NCBI GenBank assembly: GCA_036365515.1
Contig: CM070873.1
Location: 190,272,604 to 190,336,603, forward strand
Source: Torymus aiolomorphi
Taxonomy: Eukaryota > Arthropoda > Insecta > Hymenoptera > Torymidae
Length of the DNA: 64,000 bases
Direction of reading: 5' to 3'
The position numbers and the translations under genes were made by a program. Below the pieces are notes generated by a model. That model searched no databases. It was not told where the DNA came from and saw only the letters and a program-made list of their open reading frames with translations. How positions within the stretch are numbered: position 1 is the stretch's first letter; every line of letters begins with the position of its first letter. Below, one piece after another: positions 47,564 through 58,966 of the stretch.

Positions 47564-47850
47564 CCAAAGACAGAATCTTGGATTGTATTTCAGGGCTGAC
47601 TGATGCGGCGCAAATGGTGTCTGAAAGGGCGGGGAACTTAGGCTTGAATCTCAATGCTGGCAAAACTAAAGCAACTATATTTGTGTCAAAGAAAAATGTT
47701 CATGGTATAAATTCATTAAGTTTGCCAGATATGGGATGAAGAATGGAGTGCTCATCCCCCTTTGTAGGGACGTTGTGAGTCTCGGTGATATACTGGATAG
47801 TAAGATCACGTGGAAACCGCATATTGACCATGTCACTAAGAAGGTGAGTG
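47564..47850 (+). pseudogene. Non-LTR retrotransposon reverse transcriptase fragment
   Basis: The plus strand reads ISGLTDAAQMVSERAGNLGL, then NLNAGKTKATIFVSK. After a frame change it reads SLGDILDSKITWKPHIDHVT. LNxxKTKxxxF followed by LGVxLDxxLxWxxHI is the conserved C-terminal (palm-to-thumb) part of Jockey/CR1-type LINE reverse transcriptases, after the YADD box. One stop or shift lies at about 47737. It begins exactly where the solo DDE-transposon end stops. Confidence 0.8.
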
Positions 47851-48570
47851 CATAACAATTGGAAAGCGATTTTAACTGGGCTTTGAGAATCGATTTCTGG
47901 TGCCTAAGAAGAACCCCAGTACCAGTAATTAGCTCTCATAGGCCCTTCTTCTCAAAATATAGGTTTCCTTATCTTAAAAATTCGTTATATCCTAAAAATT
48001 ATGTCGTTTCTATTGATTGCCACATTGCAAGTATTTATGATACGAAAACAAGCAAAAAAGATTATAAAAGTTGACAGAAAGAGCTGAAATTTAAGCTCCG
48101 TCTCATTGAAAAATATTCATTTTTCAGAAAATTACAAGTAATCAAGGATAGCGTAAGAAAATGGTTAAAAATACAATATATTAAATCATTTAAAAAGAAG
48201 ACAAATTTTAAGACGGTCTTACACCTATAGGCATTTCTGGAAAAAATTACCTAAAAAAATGATAAAAAATATTATTATAATAAAATAATCAAAATATATT
48301 GTAAACATAAGTTGTTTTGAATAAAATGAGCCAAGGCAGAGGTCCTTAAACTCATTTTATCCTCAGTTATAGCATTTTGAAGGAAAACAGTTTGTCGTAA
48401 ACTTTCTCTGAGACCGCATGATGGATTTTCATGGGACAAAGTGCAAATTGTTCGTAATTTATGTAGTTATGGGCATAAGAGTTGCTATTTTAAGGTTTTT
48501 ATGTATAAGTATCTTTTCCATGCTAAAAACCCTAAAAGTTAAAAAAAAATGGAAAAAATTATTACAAAAA
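47851..48570. other. AT-rich, no gene
   Basis: A short ORF at 48418-48639 overlaps the start of the next element in another frame. Nothing else is recognised. Confidence 0.45.
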
Positions 48571-49112
48571 ATCAGTTTTTGCCAAACTCGCCCCAAGGTG
48601 GACTGGACCTTTTGTTGTATTGGACAAATGCAGCAATGACATTTTCATCATCGAACGACCAGGGCGTGGGAATATAAATCTTCATGTCAGCGCCCTAAAA
48701 AGGCTGCCCCAGCTGTCACTCGCTAAGGCCGCGGACGCAGACCAGCAACCGAACGACACGCCGCGCGGTGCCCAGCCGCGTCCGTCGCTGCCTTGCGCCC
48801 TAGGTGAAAAGAATCATCTTCAGGGCGTGCTGACAGCCCAGGTGCCTATGACCACGACCTCTCTTACTGCGTCGGTACCAGAGCCGATACGAGTAAAGAG
48901 CCCTCCAGTAGACATCCAGACCACGTCAGGGGACCCGCCAAAGCAAGCTCCTGCAGAGAGAGATAATTCGTTGTCGTCAACCGACGGTCAGCCAACCGCG
49001 CGCGTGGTATTACCGACCGTGCCTTGGCTGATCGCCGCGTCGGGAACTTCGCCGCAGTCGCGCCACCTAAGCGACAGCGCGGCCGGCCTTCGAACGACGC
49101 GCGTGAGTTATG
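48564..49112 (+). pseudogene. Ty3/Gypsy integrase C-terminal end
   Basis: The plus strand reads FAKLAPRWTGPFVVLDK, then CSNDIFIIERPGRGNINLHV and SALKRLPQ, the small beta-barrel (GPY/F-like) domain that closes Ty3/Gypsy integrases. A Pro/Thr/Ser-rich tail follows, and the GC-rich codon usage differs from the AT-rich flanks. Everything upstream of the barrel is missing. The frame runs to 49117, where it meets the LTR of an oppositely oriented errantivirus. Confidence 0.75.
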
Positions 49113-49369
49113 TGTAAAGGGTGAATGTAGGTAAATTCCGATTCAGAGGGAATGAAATAATAAGACAAATTCACACACACGCAATTAGTAGAAAAGAGTG
49201 TTCTTTATTAAAACACGTTGTTAGAACTCGAGGACCCGACAGAGAGTGACGTGATTAAATTATATTACTGCCGCCAACTCCTTTCTTCCCCTTATCTGTT
49301 GATAACTTGAAACTGCAAGCTGGCACGGCTAGCACCCGCTCGTGGACGGTCAGTGCAAGAGGTGTTACA
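49113..49369 (-). repeat. Errantivirus-type LTR, 257 bp
   Basis: On the minus strand it starts TGTAACACC (49369) and ends CCCTTTACA (49113). It contains an AATAAAG polyadenylation signal near 49214. It sits about 100 bp behind the env stop, with GTGGAGTAGTAA, a weak purine tract, just before the LTR. This fits the 3' LTR of the minus-strand element whose env and gag follow. No second copy is present; the 5' part is replaced by another insertion. Confidence 0.7.
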
Positions 49370-49465
49370 TTACTACTCCACGTTGAAGTTCAATGATATC
49401 CTGGTCATTGGCTTGGCGGATAGGTTGATTTTGGATTACTCTGAGATTATTCCTCATTTTACGTA

Positions 49466-50874
49466 TCATATATAATATATCGCCAAACTTACTATAATCA
49501 ATATTCCGATAATGATGCTGGTTATTGACAGATGAAACTCAATTCTCGAAGATTGTAATTTAGGCATACTTAGTGTTGGAACTGTTAATGTTTTCAAAGA
49601 CTCAAAATTGACTTCATCGTCTTTAATAATCATAGGTAAAATTAAATCTGGCTGTTTTATTTCTCCCAAATTTTTGTCGAGTATATGTTCTTCTACTTGT
49701 AGATCGTTTCCTTCGATCAAACGGGTTCCTCTATGCTTAATTTTGATTTTATTACGAGTAATGGTTGTTTCGTAATTACTGGATAACAATGTTAAATTAT
49801 CGGACAAAGGATATGCTAGAAGTAAAGGCGTATTTATTTGAATGATAGTGGCTTCAATTTCTCTCGTGACGATTTGTTGACAAAAGTAACTCTGCTTGTA
49901 AATTTCTTGGCAATTTTGAACTGATAGTTTGATTAAAGGTCCAATTAGCCTCCATGGCAAAGTGACGATTTCCGTTTGATTATTATAATTGATGATGGAA
50001 AGTCTTTGGAATAGGGAGAATTCGATGGGGTTTAGGATAGGAATTTTGAGTGTGTAAATAACGAGGTGATGGATACATACGATTGAACCTTGAATGAAGC
50101 GAAAATCTAACAGATTATATTAGTGCATTATTAATTCTCTTTTTGATTATGTTCCTAATAGATGAGTAAGTCTATCGGAAATTTGTTTATAATTCAGTAC
50201 TTCTACATCAAAGGTTAGATCTGAAAAAATAAATGAACGCTTTATTTTTCCGAGCAAATCTAAAAAATTTTGTTCCTGTATTATAAGATTTATGAGCGCT
50301 TCGAAAAAGTTTAGTTGTTTGTCTCGTCGATCTATGGCTTTGGAAATATTCCATAAATTTTGATTGATAACTTCAGTGTTGCTATTCATGTTTTTACTAG
50401 TTTTGTTTATAATAGTTACTGATTTATTGAGAACTATCATATCTTCCTGTTGTTGGTTATTGAGCACATTCGAGTAGTTATTTATCCTATCCAAATCATT
50501 GGCGTCTGGGTTTCCAAAAATATACTTATTCGCCGTGCCGAGCCCATTTATTAACCTTCTTTTCAATCTAGTGTTCGCTGGTGATATTTGCTGTAAATTT
50601 TGGTATGCTTCATTACAGAGTAATTCAGCTTGCTTTAATAAGTTCGATTCCAATTGGAACGATGATAACTCCGTGACTTTTAACTTCATTCTGAAGACAT
50701 TGTGGTATAGCTAACAAGGATACGACTATAGGTATCTTTCAAAGTCGTGATATTGATGTGAAAGTGCACATAGTGGTAATTTTGAACTATTCTCCCAATT
50801 CCATGGTGATGATCGTAGTGAGTGCTATCCTTGTCTATCTTAGCGCTCTTTGCTACTATGAGCAGGAGTATCAT
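49466..50874 (-). pseudogene. env: Errantivirus env (baculovirus F-like fusion glycoprotein), broken
   Basis: Three minus-strand frames in order. 50874-50686 has a hydrophobic start (MILLLIVAKS). 50689-50147 has a furin-type site RLKRR at about its residue 45, followed by LINGLGTANKYIFGN, the fusion-peptide region, and a long heptad-like helix. 49960-49466 has a C-terminal transmembrane helix (SIIIGILIIVSLAIYYI). Such proteins make insect endogenous retroviruses infectious by membrane fusion. Frame breaks at about 50687 and 50145-49960 inactivate this copy; 49961-50146 holds the broken middle. Confidence 0.8.
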
Positions 50875-51176
50875 GATCAGTCCGCTCTTTATTTTCCTAT
50901 AAAAAGGAAGAAACTTTTCTTATCCTTTTTGCATCTCTTTGATTATAACTACGCCGTTGCTCGTATACATAGCAATGAGGGACCCTGTGTTTTTCTACGA
51001 GGAGTTTCTGATATCGCGGCGCGGTCTTATCACGTTGCTGTTGGTGTGTTTTGATAAACATTTCTTTACCTTCTAGTGTTTCAAAATAAATCTCATACTT
51101 TTATTATTTTCGTTAAGAAATTTAAGTAACTGCGCTTCCGCGTCATTTTTGTTTATTTTTATCAAATAATGAATTT

Positions 51177-51560
51177 TTAATTTATCTTTCGTTGGTTTGA
51201 CTTGGTATTCAAAAATTCCTTTTTGACTATTATGCCGTAGATAAATGCGTGTATATTTTTATCTGACAAAGGTAGTGAGAATACTGGGTTTTGTTCGGCT
51301 GTATGAATCGTTACGTCTTCTTCATCATGGGAGCTTTGAGTCAGCTCTTGGTTGGTGAGAGGGGTGATATCGGATGCTTGTGGGAGCATAGAGAGTCCTC
51401 TTCTTCTTCTTGATTGTTTATCTCGATTTTGCTTAAAGCGTCAGCTACTTTATTTTCACATCTCTTTTTGTATTTAATTTCGAACTTACTCGTACTAAAT
51501 ATTTGATTTTTGTAATCGATATTTGGTTTTAAATTTTGAAGATCCTTGTGGCCAATCAAG
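51177..51560 (-). pseudogene. pol: Errantivirus pol remnant (RNase H C-terminus) with tail
   Basis: The minus-strand frame 51559-51341 reads TDHKDL-like IGHKDLQNLKPN, then KFEIKYKKRCENKVADALSK, the end of a Ty3/Gypsy RNase H domain (NxVADALSR). An acidic linker follows. A shifted frame (51389-51177) continues the linker. Reverse transcriptase upstream and integrase downstream are both missing, so most of pol has been deleted. Confidence 0.75.
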
Positions 51561-52030
51561 CAATCATAAGTTGAGTGCCAGGGGCGAGTAGAAACGTTAT
51601 TGGCATTTCGTCGCCTAATTCTTGTAGAATAGGAAATGTTAATGCATGTGTTCCTTTAGTGATTTTGTGTAGAGATGAGATTTCGAAATTGTGTGAAAAA
51701 ATCTAGTTCGGAAACAGTTTATATGCTATACTCGGATTCATAATTGAAGACGATGCTCCAGAATTTATTAAAATTTTCACCGGCGGGTTAAGCATGATTA
51801 TATGCGACAACTCTGGTGAATTTCCGATGTCATTAAGATTTATTATTGTCTCTTCCGATGTATTGGGATCCAACTGAAAATTTTCAGTATTATCAATTTC
51901 AGCTGTTACATCTACTAGATTTTGAGGCTGTTCATCTTGGCATTCGTATTCTTGTTCTACGAAATTTTTTCAACTTTTTGATGATGAAATTCTTCTGAGA
52001 CAAAGTTCAAAGGTCCTGTACTTTTGAAAA
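51561..52030 (-). pseudogene. Broken protease/reverse transcriptase boundary of the errantivirus
   Basis: Several short minus-strand frames follow the Gag C-terminus and contain an acidic region and LNPPVKILINSGASSSI-like text near 51750-51800, where a retropepsin active site is expected. The motif reads NSGASS in place of DTG/DSG. Stops interrupt it. Confidence 0.45.
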
Positions 52031-52041
52031 CGTTGTTGGTT

Positions 52042-52471
52042 CTAGGAGCAGTTATTTTGCACATTATATGGTCTGTTAGTTCGGTTACTACTCGGTTGGT
52101 TGGTATTTCTTGTACTTATCGACATAGGCATTGGTTGGTAATTTTGACGCATTTCTCGATTATTATTGTTATTATTTTGCCTAAAACTGTTGCCAAAATT
52201 GTTGTTTCCAAAATTGTTGTTTCCAAGATTGTTGTTTCCAAAATTGTTGTTTCCAAGATTGTTGCTTCCAAAATTTTTGTTTCCAAAATTAGTCAATGCA
52301 GGCCTAAATGGGGTTTGTGCTATGGCGAGTCGCGGTTGAAATGAAATTGCAGTTTTCGAGGTATTCGCTTGCTGTTCATGATTATCGTGTCTCCTACATT
52401 TATTTAAACAATCTTCAATATCGTTTAATTCAAAGTATGTTAAGAATGAATGGTAGGGTTCCTTTATTTCG
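52042..52471 (-). pseudogene. gag: Errantivirus gag, C-terminal part
   Basis: The minus strand from the MITE junction reads EIKEPYHSFLTYFELNDIED and CLNKCRRHDN, then an Asn/Phe/Gly repeat region (NNLGNNNFG units, 52190-52290). It ends in an Asn/Arg-rich tail typical of errantivirus Gag, which lacks zinc knuckles. The N-terminal neighbour lies beyond the MITE at 53526-53612 in a compatible frame. The 12-residue tandem repeats come from a short minisatellite. Confidence 0.75.
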
Positions 52472-52475
52472 TTAA

Positions 52476-53521
52476 CCCTTTCAGTCACAGACGCCCATAT
52501 ATGGGCGTCTTAATTTTTTTCATTCTTTTTTTCATATTTTTCAAAATTGATGCAGGATTTTGAAACTTTTTACTTTTTTAGGTACTACTATACCTAGACT
52601 ATTGAGTCATGGAGATATTCTGTGAATATATGATTGTTTATAATTATTATAAATAAACAATTGTCAAAAAACATGGGTTTTTGAGAATTTAATACGTTAG
52701 CGGTGAAATTTGATGACTAACATACACTTTTTATGATTGGAATTCTTTGATTGATGAACAAAGATTACAGGATCGCCATTTGGTTTGCACGAGCCAGTAT
52801 GGCGGCCATAATACAAAAAATAACGATTTTTTTTTTAAAAAAAAGCTCAAAATTTTGAAATAAACATTTTTTTTTTATATAACTGTCATTTTTCATGATA
52901 TTTATTATAAATATTTATTTATTCACTTGTTTGTAACTATTAAGTATGGTGGATCCAATATGGCAATGATACTTTTATGAAAAATGAGTATTTTGTACAG
53001 CGAAGAATAAAACTTTTTGAAATTAATTTTGTTACTTTAGTCCGCCCATAGAGGGCGTATTACTTTCTAGGAGATAATTAAATTTTGTGGCTATAAGGGT
53101 AGTTTTCACCCCATTACAAGGGTTGATTTTTGATATTCCATTTTTTAGACTTTGGATTTGTATTCAACGTTGAAAAATACATCAAAAACGTATATTTGGA
53201 CTACTTTGTAGGAGATAATTAAATTTTGTGGCTATAAGGGTAGTTGTTACCCCATTACAAGGGTTGATTTTTGATATTCCATTTTTTAGACTTTGGATTT
53301 GGATTCAACGTTGAAAAATACATCAAAAACGTATATTTGGACTACTTTGTAGGAGATAATTAAATTTTATGGCTATAAGGGTAGTTTTCACCCCACTACA
53401 AGGGTTGATTTTTGAATTTTCGTAATTTAGACCTCGGATTCGGTGTTAGCGTTAAAAAATACGTTGGAAACATATATTAACATTTTTGGACCCATTTACC
53501 TGAATTGTGTGACTGAAAGGG
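52476..53521. mobile_element. piggyBac-type MITE, 1046 bp, TTAA target
   Basis: The ends CCCTTTCAGTCACA and TGTGACTGAAAGGG are perfect inverted repeats, flanked by TTAA at 52472-52475 and 53522-53525, the signature of piggyBac-type transposition. No transposase. The interior has a 141-bp tandem repeat (GAGATAATT anchors at 53071, 53212 and 53353). It interrupts errantivirus gag. Confidence 0.9.
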
Positions 53522-53525
53522 TTAA

Positions 53526-53612
53526 TAAAAGTATTTTTAGCGACGTTTTCATAAAATGAAATTTTCATATTAACTAACTGTCTGTCTTCATTATTTAACT
53601 GAATATATTCTG
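53526..53612 (-). pseudogene. gag: Errantivirus gag, segment upstream of the MITE
   Basis: The minus strand codes EYIQLNNEDRQLVNMK followed by FYENVAKNTFIN, meeting the TTAA of the MITE. The frame agrees with the gag part at 52042-52471. On its other side it is cut at 53612/53613 by the start of the next LTR element. Confidence 0.7.
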
Positions 53613-54004
53613 TAACGGCAGGCGCGTCTGTGTGTGTGTGTATGTGCGCGAACACGGAGCTCGGATCGAGCCGATCTCCGACGCACGGTATACGCACAGG
53701 TAAGTTGACCGAAAACATAAACATACCGCGGCCTTGGAGAAGGCAAGGCCAACAATTGCGGCATGAGGATTCTCAAATAGAGTCGGGCCTGTCCTCGCAT
53801 TTCTCCGAGGGCTTGTGTGTGTGTGTAATTGCTCGCACGTGTAGCTGTGCGAAAAGTACCGAGCGCAACTACGACACACAATGAGCCCCGAAATGAAAAC
53901 TCGCGACAACCTTGCGTGAGGGGGAAGGAGAGCGAGAGACAGAGCCCGGCAGTACCGCTTCTGCCGTAGCTGAGGCAGCTGCTCGTCCCCCGTGCGAGAA
54001 GACT

Positions 54005-54082
<78 letters not shown>

Positions 54083-54220
54083 AGAAGTGAAGTGCACGAG
54101 GATCGCGACGGAATCGCGGAGCAAATGCAGTGTAGTGCACGAGAGGGAGAGAGAGACGCAGCACGGCTCCGAGAATCGCGTTCGCCGGTGGTTGAGGGAG
54201 AGGGAGAGAGAGCCACACTC
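53613..54220 (+). repeat. 5' LTR of the gag-only Gypsy element
   Basis: Starts TGTAACGGC; contains GA array 54007-54080; similarity to the 3' copy ends at 54220. The long Ser-Leu or Arg-Glu frames across it are microsatellite artefacts. Confidence 0.75.
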
Positions 54221-54294
54221 GACCGTGGCAGCAAAAGAGCGAGAGAGAGCAGCACCGCCCAGCAGATAATGAGGATTCGACACTGTTGGAGCGC

Positions 54295-55990
54295 ATGAAC
54301 GCACGTGAAGCGTTCGTGGATCACGTGATCTCCACCAGTGACAAGCCACATCCACTCGAGGTACTGAAGTCGGACGCAACAGAAGCACAGTGCCTCGAGC
54401 GAAGCAATGTACGGGCAGCCGATGCCCCAGGTGCACAAGTTGAGGGCGACTCGACCGAGACTGAGGAGAGTACCGGACGTCAATTGGAGAATGGCACAAC
54501 GCACGCGATTACGATGGCGGACGATACGACGGTTCAAGTCCCGAACGAGTGGGCAGCATATGTCGAGGGAATGGAAGCCAGATTGCGGGGGATAGAAAAG
54601 ACCCTCCGGACATTGACTGGCAAGCCAACAACCCGTCCGACGAGTGACACGACAGAGCTCGTCGGGACAGGTGGAGAGGCCAATCACGACGATTCGGCAA
54701 ACTCAACGCCCACTTGTCTGCCGCAGGAAGAAGAAACCGCAGTGAGGAACTCCGGACAAGACGCAAGAACGATAAGAAGAGTCAGCATACAGCAACCATC
54801 CCCCGGTGATAGAATATCACCGTCGCCACCCATTCCGCTCCCGTGTCGAACGAGCCTGGACGATGCCTGGGGAGGGGGAGAACTCAGAATCAAGTGCGGA
54901 ACACTTCCGATTCTGAGCAACGGCGCGATTCGCGGGATGCGACATTGCAGACGGCGAAACACAACGTGAAAGATACGACCGGCGGAACACCAAGGGATGT
55001 CGGTCAAATAGTTCGACGTTGCGGAATGAGGTTCGCCGGAGATCGAGAGGAAAATATCTACTTATTCCTCGATAGAGTCGAAGAGAAATGGGCCTTGGCG
55101 ACGCTCCGGGAAGACGAGAAATTAAGTGCTTTGCCCGAACTCTTCGTCGGCGTGGCAGGGGTGTGGGTCCGTTCCCATAGACAGAGTTGGTCCACGTGGA
55201 ATGAATTTCGCTCGAAAATTCATCGACGGGTCGGTGTCAAAGACCGGTTCCACCAGCGCTTAGCCCACGTGGTGGTGATGCGCACCCAAGGACCCGACGA
55301 TTCGGTGCGTGACTTCATCACCAGCCCCGAGGCAATGATGAGTAAGATGGAGCCACCACGGCCCCTCGAAATCCAGCTGGGAACGTTTCGTCGAAATACG
55401 AAGCCACGGCTGCAGCAGCGGATTAGACGAGGGGAATTCGCCGATGTCGATACGCTATCCGATACAGCGGCGGAGGCCGAGTTAGCGGGGCACGCCGAAA
55501 AGCGTTCTAAGCCCCCGCCTCCACCAGATGCTCTTTTTTACGCTGAGTTAGCGCATAGGGCACTTAAAGCGGCACCCTTAAGGAGGAAGAGAGCGGCGGT
55601 TGAGGACCAGGAGCCGCCGCCGGTACCGTCCCCCCAGAGCAATGAAACCCTGGACGAGATGCTGGAGACGCTTCTCCCAAATGATTTTGGAAGGGATGAA
55701 GCAGATCAGCTCCGGATACGCGCTGTCAGCCTCTTCATCAGAGATGTCTGCGTCTCGGACCGAATCGCCAGAGAGACCGAAAAAAAAAGAAGAACATAAA
55801 ATTTCGGCGATATCGGAAGGAGAGCTCGGATAGCAGCGGCCCGTTCAGCTCGAGTAGCGGGACGAACATCGACGAGCGAGCAGCAACAGGCTCCGACGGA
55901 ACAGTCGGCACGAGTGCGGCAGCGTACGGGCCGTTGAAGTGCTGGGACTGCCGGGTGCCTGGTCACATTCGCCGAGAGTGCCCGAATCGA
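54295..55990 (+). pseudogene. gag: Ty3/Gypsy gag with CCHC zinc knuckle
   Basis: Starts at ATG 54295 (MNAREAFVDHVIS) with a charged, disordered N-terminal region and a short helical segment (EWAAYVEGMEARLRGIEKTL). A frameshift near 54870 leads into a capsid-like domain (YLFLDRVEEKWA, SWSTWNEFRSKIHRRVG, DDSVRDFITSPEAMM). A poly(A) slip near 55785 ends that frame. The third frame carries KCWDCRVPGHIRRECP at about 55937-55984, a C-x2-C-x4-H-x4-C knuckle. GC-rich codons contrast with the AT-rich genome. It would build the particle and bind RNA for a partner element providing pol. Confidence 0.8.
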
Positions 55991-56514
55991 ACGAGAGGCC
56001 CTCGGTAAACGAGTTCGTCTGCTGACGACACGCAGTGAACTTGTGAACACTGGCGAGTCGGGTACGGAGCGATGGAGACGAATCCTTCCATCGTACGAAC
56101 CAGCAGAAGGGGGGATTTCCCCCTGGAACAACGAGACATCCCCTCCAAGAGACGAAGAAGCCGTTCATGGATGAGAGATCGCGACCGCCGAGGGATCGAT
56201 CGGGGAAGAGCGACCAACCGAAAGCCGGCGGAGCGCCGCCGAGCAGCGAGCGTCATACGATCGGGTGAAAGCGTCCCCGGGGACGCCCGCGCGGATCGGT
56301 TCGCGTCGCGATACGGACAGCAGGAGGAGGAATCCGAGAAATCCCCGACAGCCCTATAGAACGCGGAAGTTCCGAGGGCAACGACGAAAAGGAGAGGGAG
56401 GTAAATCGGTTCGAGGCAGGAACGGACGGAAGTTCAGTCCTGCGATATCTCTCCGAGGAGGTAGCCGACGCGCCCCCGTGTAAGGAATTCAAGGATGCAG
56501 AGATGGACGGGGGG
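55991..56514 (+). other. Post-gag spacer up to the polypurine tract
   Basis: Arg-rich short frames without protease or RT motifs. Near the end it reads LRYLSEEVADAPPCKEF before the polypurine tract, possibly the last codons of a deleted pol. Confidence 0.45.
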
Positions 56515-57208
<694 letters not shown>

Positions 57209-57400
57209 CAGAAAGAGCCCAGAAGAGGGGTATACGATATGCCCGAAACGTCGGCAAGATATCTATTATTTTTTGTTCATTAAAAAACCACCTTGATGGC
57301 TGGACCATTCTGATTAATCTTCCAACATTAGAAATTGTCGCTGTCATTCAGCTCAACAAACATCATCAAACTAGACTATTGTTTTAAACATTAGAGCGCG
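57209..57400 (+). mobile_element. Possible Penelope-like fragment with hammerhead-like motif
   Basis: After the LTR similarity ends, AGAAGAG, a stem GGGTATA-CGA-TATGCCC and GAAACGTC follow at 57221-57252. This is the order of the hammerhead ribozyme core and matches the GAAACGTCGGC phrases abundant in Penelope-like elements. The first core box is imperfect (CAGAAGAG against CTGAAGAG). No reverse transcriptase is present. Confidence 0.4.
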
Positions 57401-58001
57401 TATCGTGCCGCGTTCATTTGTTACTATAATATTTAAACAAGTTGTGGAATTAATCTCGCTTCTCTTTTTTTCACGGGGTTGAGAAAATGTCGCGTTTTAC
57501 TAGGGAGAATTGACGACCGCTTCATAAAGAATATCGGCCGCTTAATCCGGAAAGTAGCAGGGGCTCGACTTTTTCTCCGAAGCTCGACCGTTGGCGCAAC
57601 TGGGTGAGCTTCAGGAAAGCTCGGGGCCGGCGGCCGCAGGTTTCGTGTCGCCGCTCGTCAGCTCGCAGGCACATAGAGACTATTTCCCTTTTTTGCGGGC
57701 CGTGCCCGGCCAGTGAGTCAATCAACGAGGGGAACGTGCGCCCCTCCCACACGAACTGCCGCGCGGCATGCGCTCCAATGCGTTACGAGCTATACCGTCG
57801 AGGCCGATATTGATTTTATTTTATAAATGTAAAATGAAATGTTTTGATTATTTCTACCCTATACTTTTCCGCTGAGCATCCTTTCTATTTTTTATATTTT
57901 CTATTTTTTTTATTCATGTCAATATATATGCAAATGAATCTACCGTTAGCTTATGAGCGTGCGCGTACGAACTCATAAGCAAGAGAGAAAGAGCGAGAGG
58001 G

Positions 58002-58057
<56 letters not shown>

Positions 58058-58285
58058 CAGTAAGGAGACGAATGGTGGACAGCGTGGACGGAGACGGAGA
58101 GTACGAGATCTAGAGAGAGGGAGAGCGCTTTAGGCACTGGAGAGTGGGAAAAAGTCTCGATCAGATTTTTCTTACACTCGCGACACACTCAATAGACTTC
58201 TCGCCAGCTAACCCTCTCCCATAAGAAGTTATCACTTCAAATAAACTAAAACCTTCTACAGCCTGTGGTTTATTAGGGCATGTAT
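57401..58285. other. No gene; GA array at 58005-58053
   Basis: 57480-57830 is GC-richer with frames on both strands but no motifs. 57975-58115 is GA-rich. Nothing assignable. Confidence 0.5.
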
Positions 58286-58365
58286 CATCAAAACACTCTG
58301 CGAATGATTAGTTGAGATCCTGGATCACCCTCAATTGGATTAATGCACGGTGGTATACTTGCCGG

Positions 58366-58767
58366 TCGGCAGACGGGCTGGCTGCCGGCTCCTCGCTCGC
58401 TGTCCTTCGTTCTGTTCGTGGTACACGCGACGCGGTATCGCTGTCTCTCTCTTTCTTTCGCTCGCTCGTCAGTCGGCGCCTCCACTCTACATGCTGTAAA
58501 GCTATATATAAAACTATACGACGCGAACTCAATAACTTTTAGAGAGAAACGCTGGAGAGATGCTTACGTCGCGATGGCAGACACGAAGATGGCTGCCGTG
58601 ACTCGTATAAAGCCGTAGCAGCTTCGGGGGTACGCGACGGGCATATTACGCGTCGCGAGACCGTTCTAATCCGGTCAGGATGCTCGCGCGCACGCGACCC
58701 CTGTGAGCATGCCTGCTCGGCGCGGGTAATTCGAATCTCGAATTACCTAACTCGCACACGCGTTACA
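58366..58767 (-). repeat. 3' LTR (start) of the minus-strand Gypsy element
   Basis: On the minus strand it begins TGTAACGCGTGTGCGAG directly after GGCGGGGGGG, a polypurine tract (58768-58777). It matches 11305-11690 of the LTR at 11.3 kb: GGTAATTCGAGATTCGAATTACC palindrome, CATCCTGA, CTACGGCTTTAT and the GAGGAGCCGGCAGCCAGCCCG block. Homology stops at about 58366, so the LTR is truncated or diverged beyond. Confidence 0.8.
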
Positions 58768-58966
58768 CCCCCCCGCCAGACGCTGCTTAGGGACCTGTGA
58801 GCAGCTCTGCCCTCCATGGCCGTCTTGTACCTATACGTATGGTGGTAAGGCTTTAGTAGAAGAAGGTTCTAAAAGGGAATTAGGAAGAATTGGAGTCACT
58901 GGATTTTCTTTTTTTAGTTTTTACCAAAAAAAATACAAAAAAAAACTCGTCGGGGCTTAGCCCTCT

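Noticed and set aside
53595..54687. Ser-Leu-rich minus-strand ORFs up to 302 codons
   Set aside because: They are antisense to a GA-rich LTR and to gag; the coding evidence (gag motifs) is on the plus strand.
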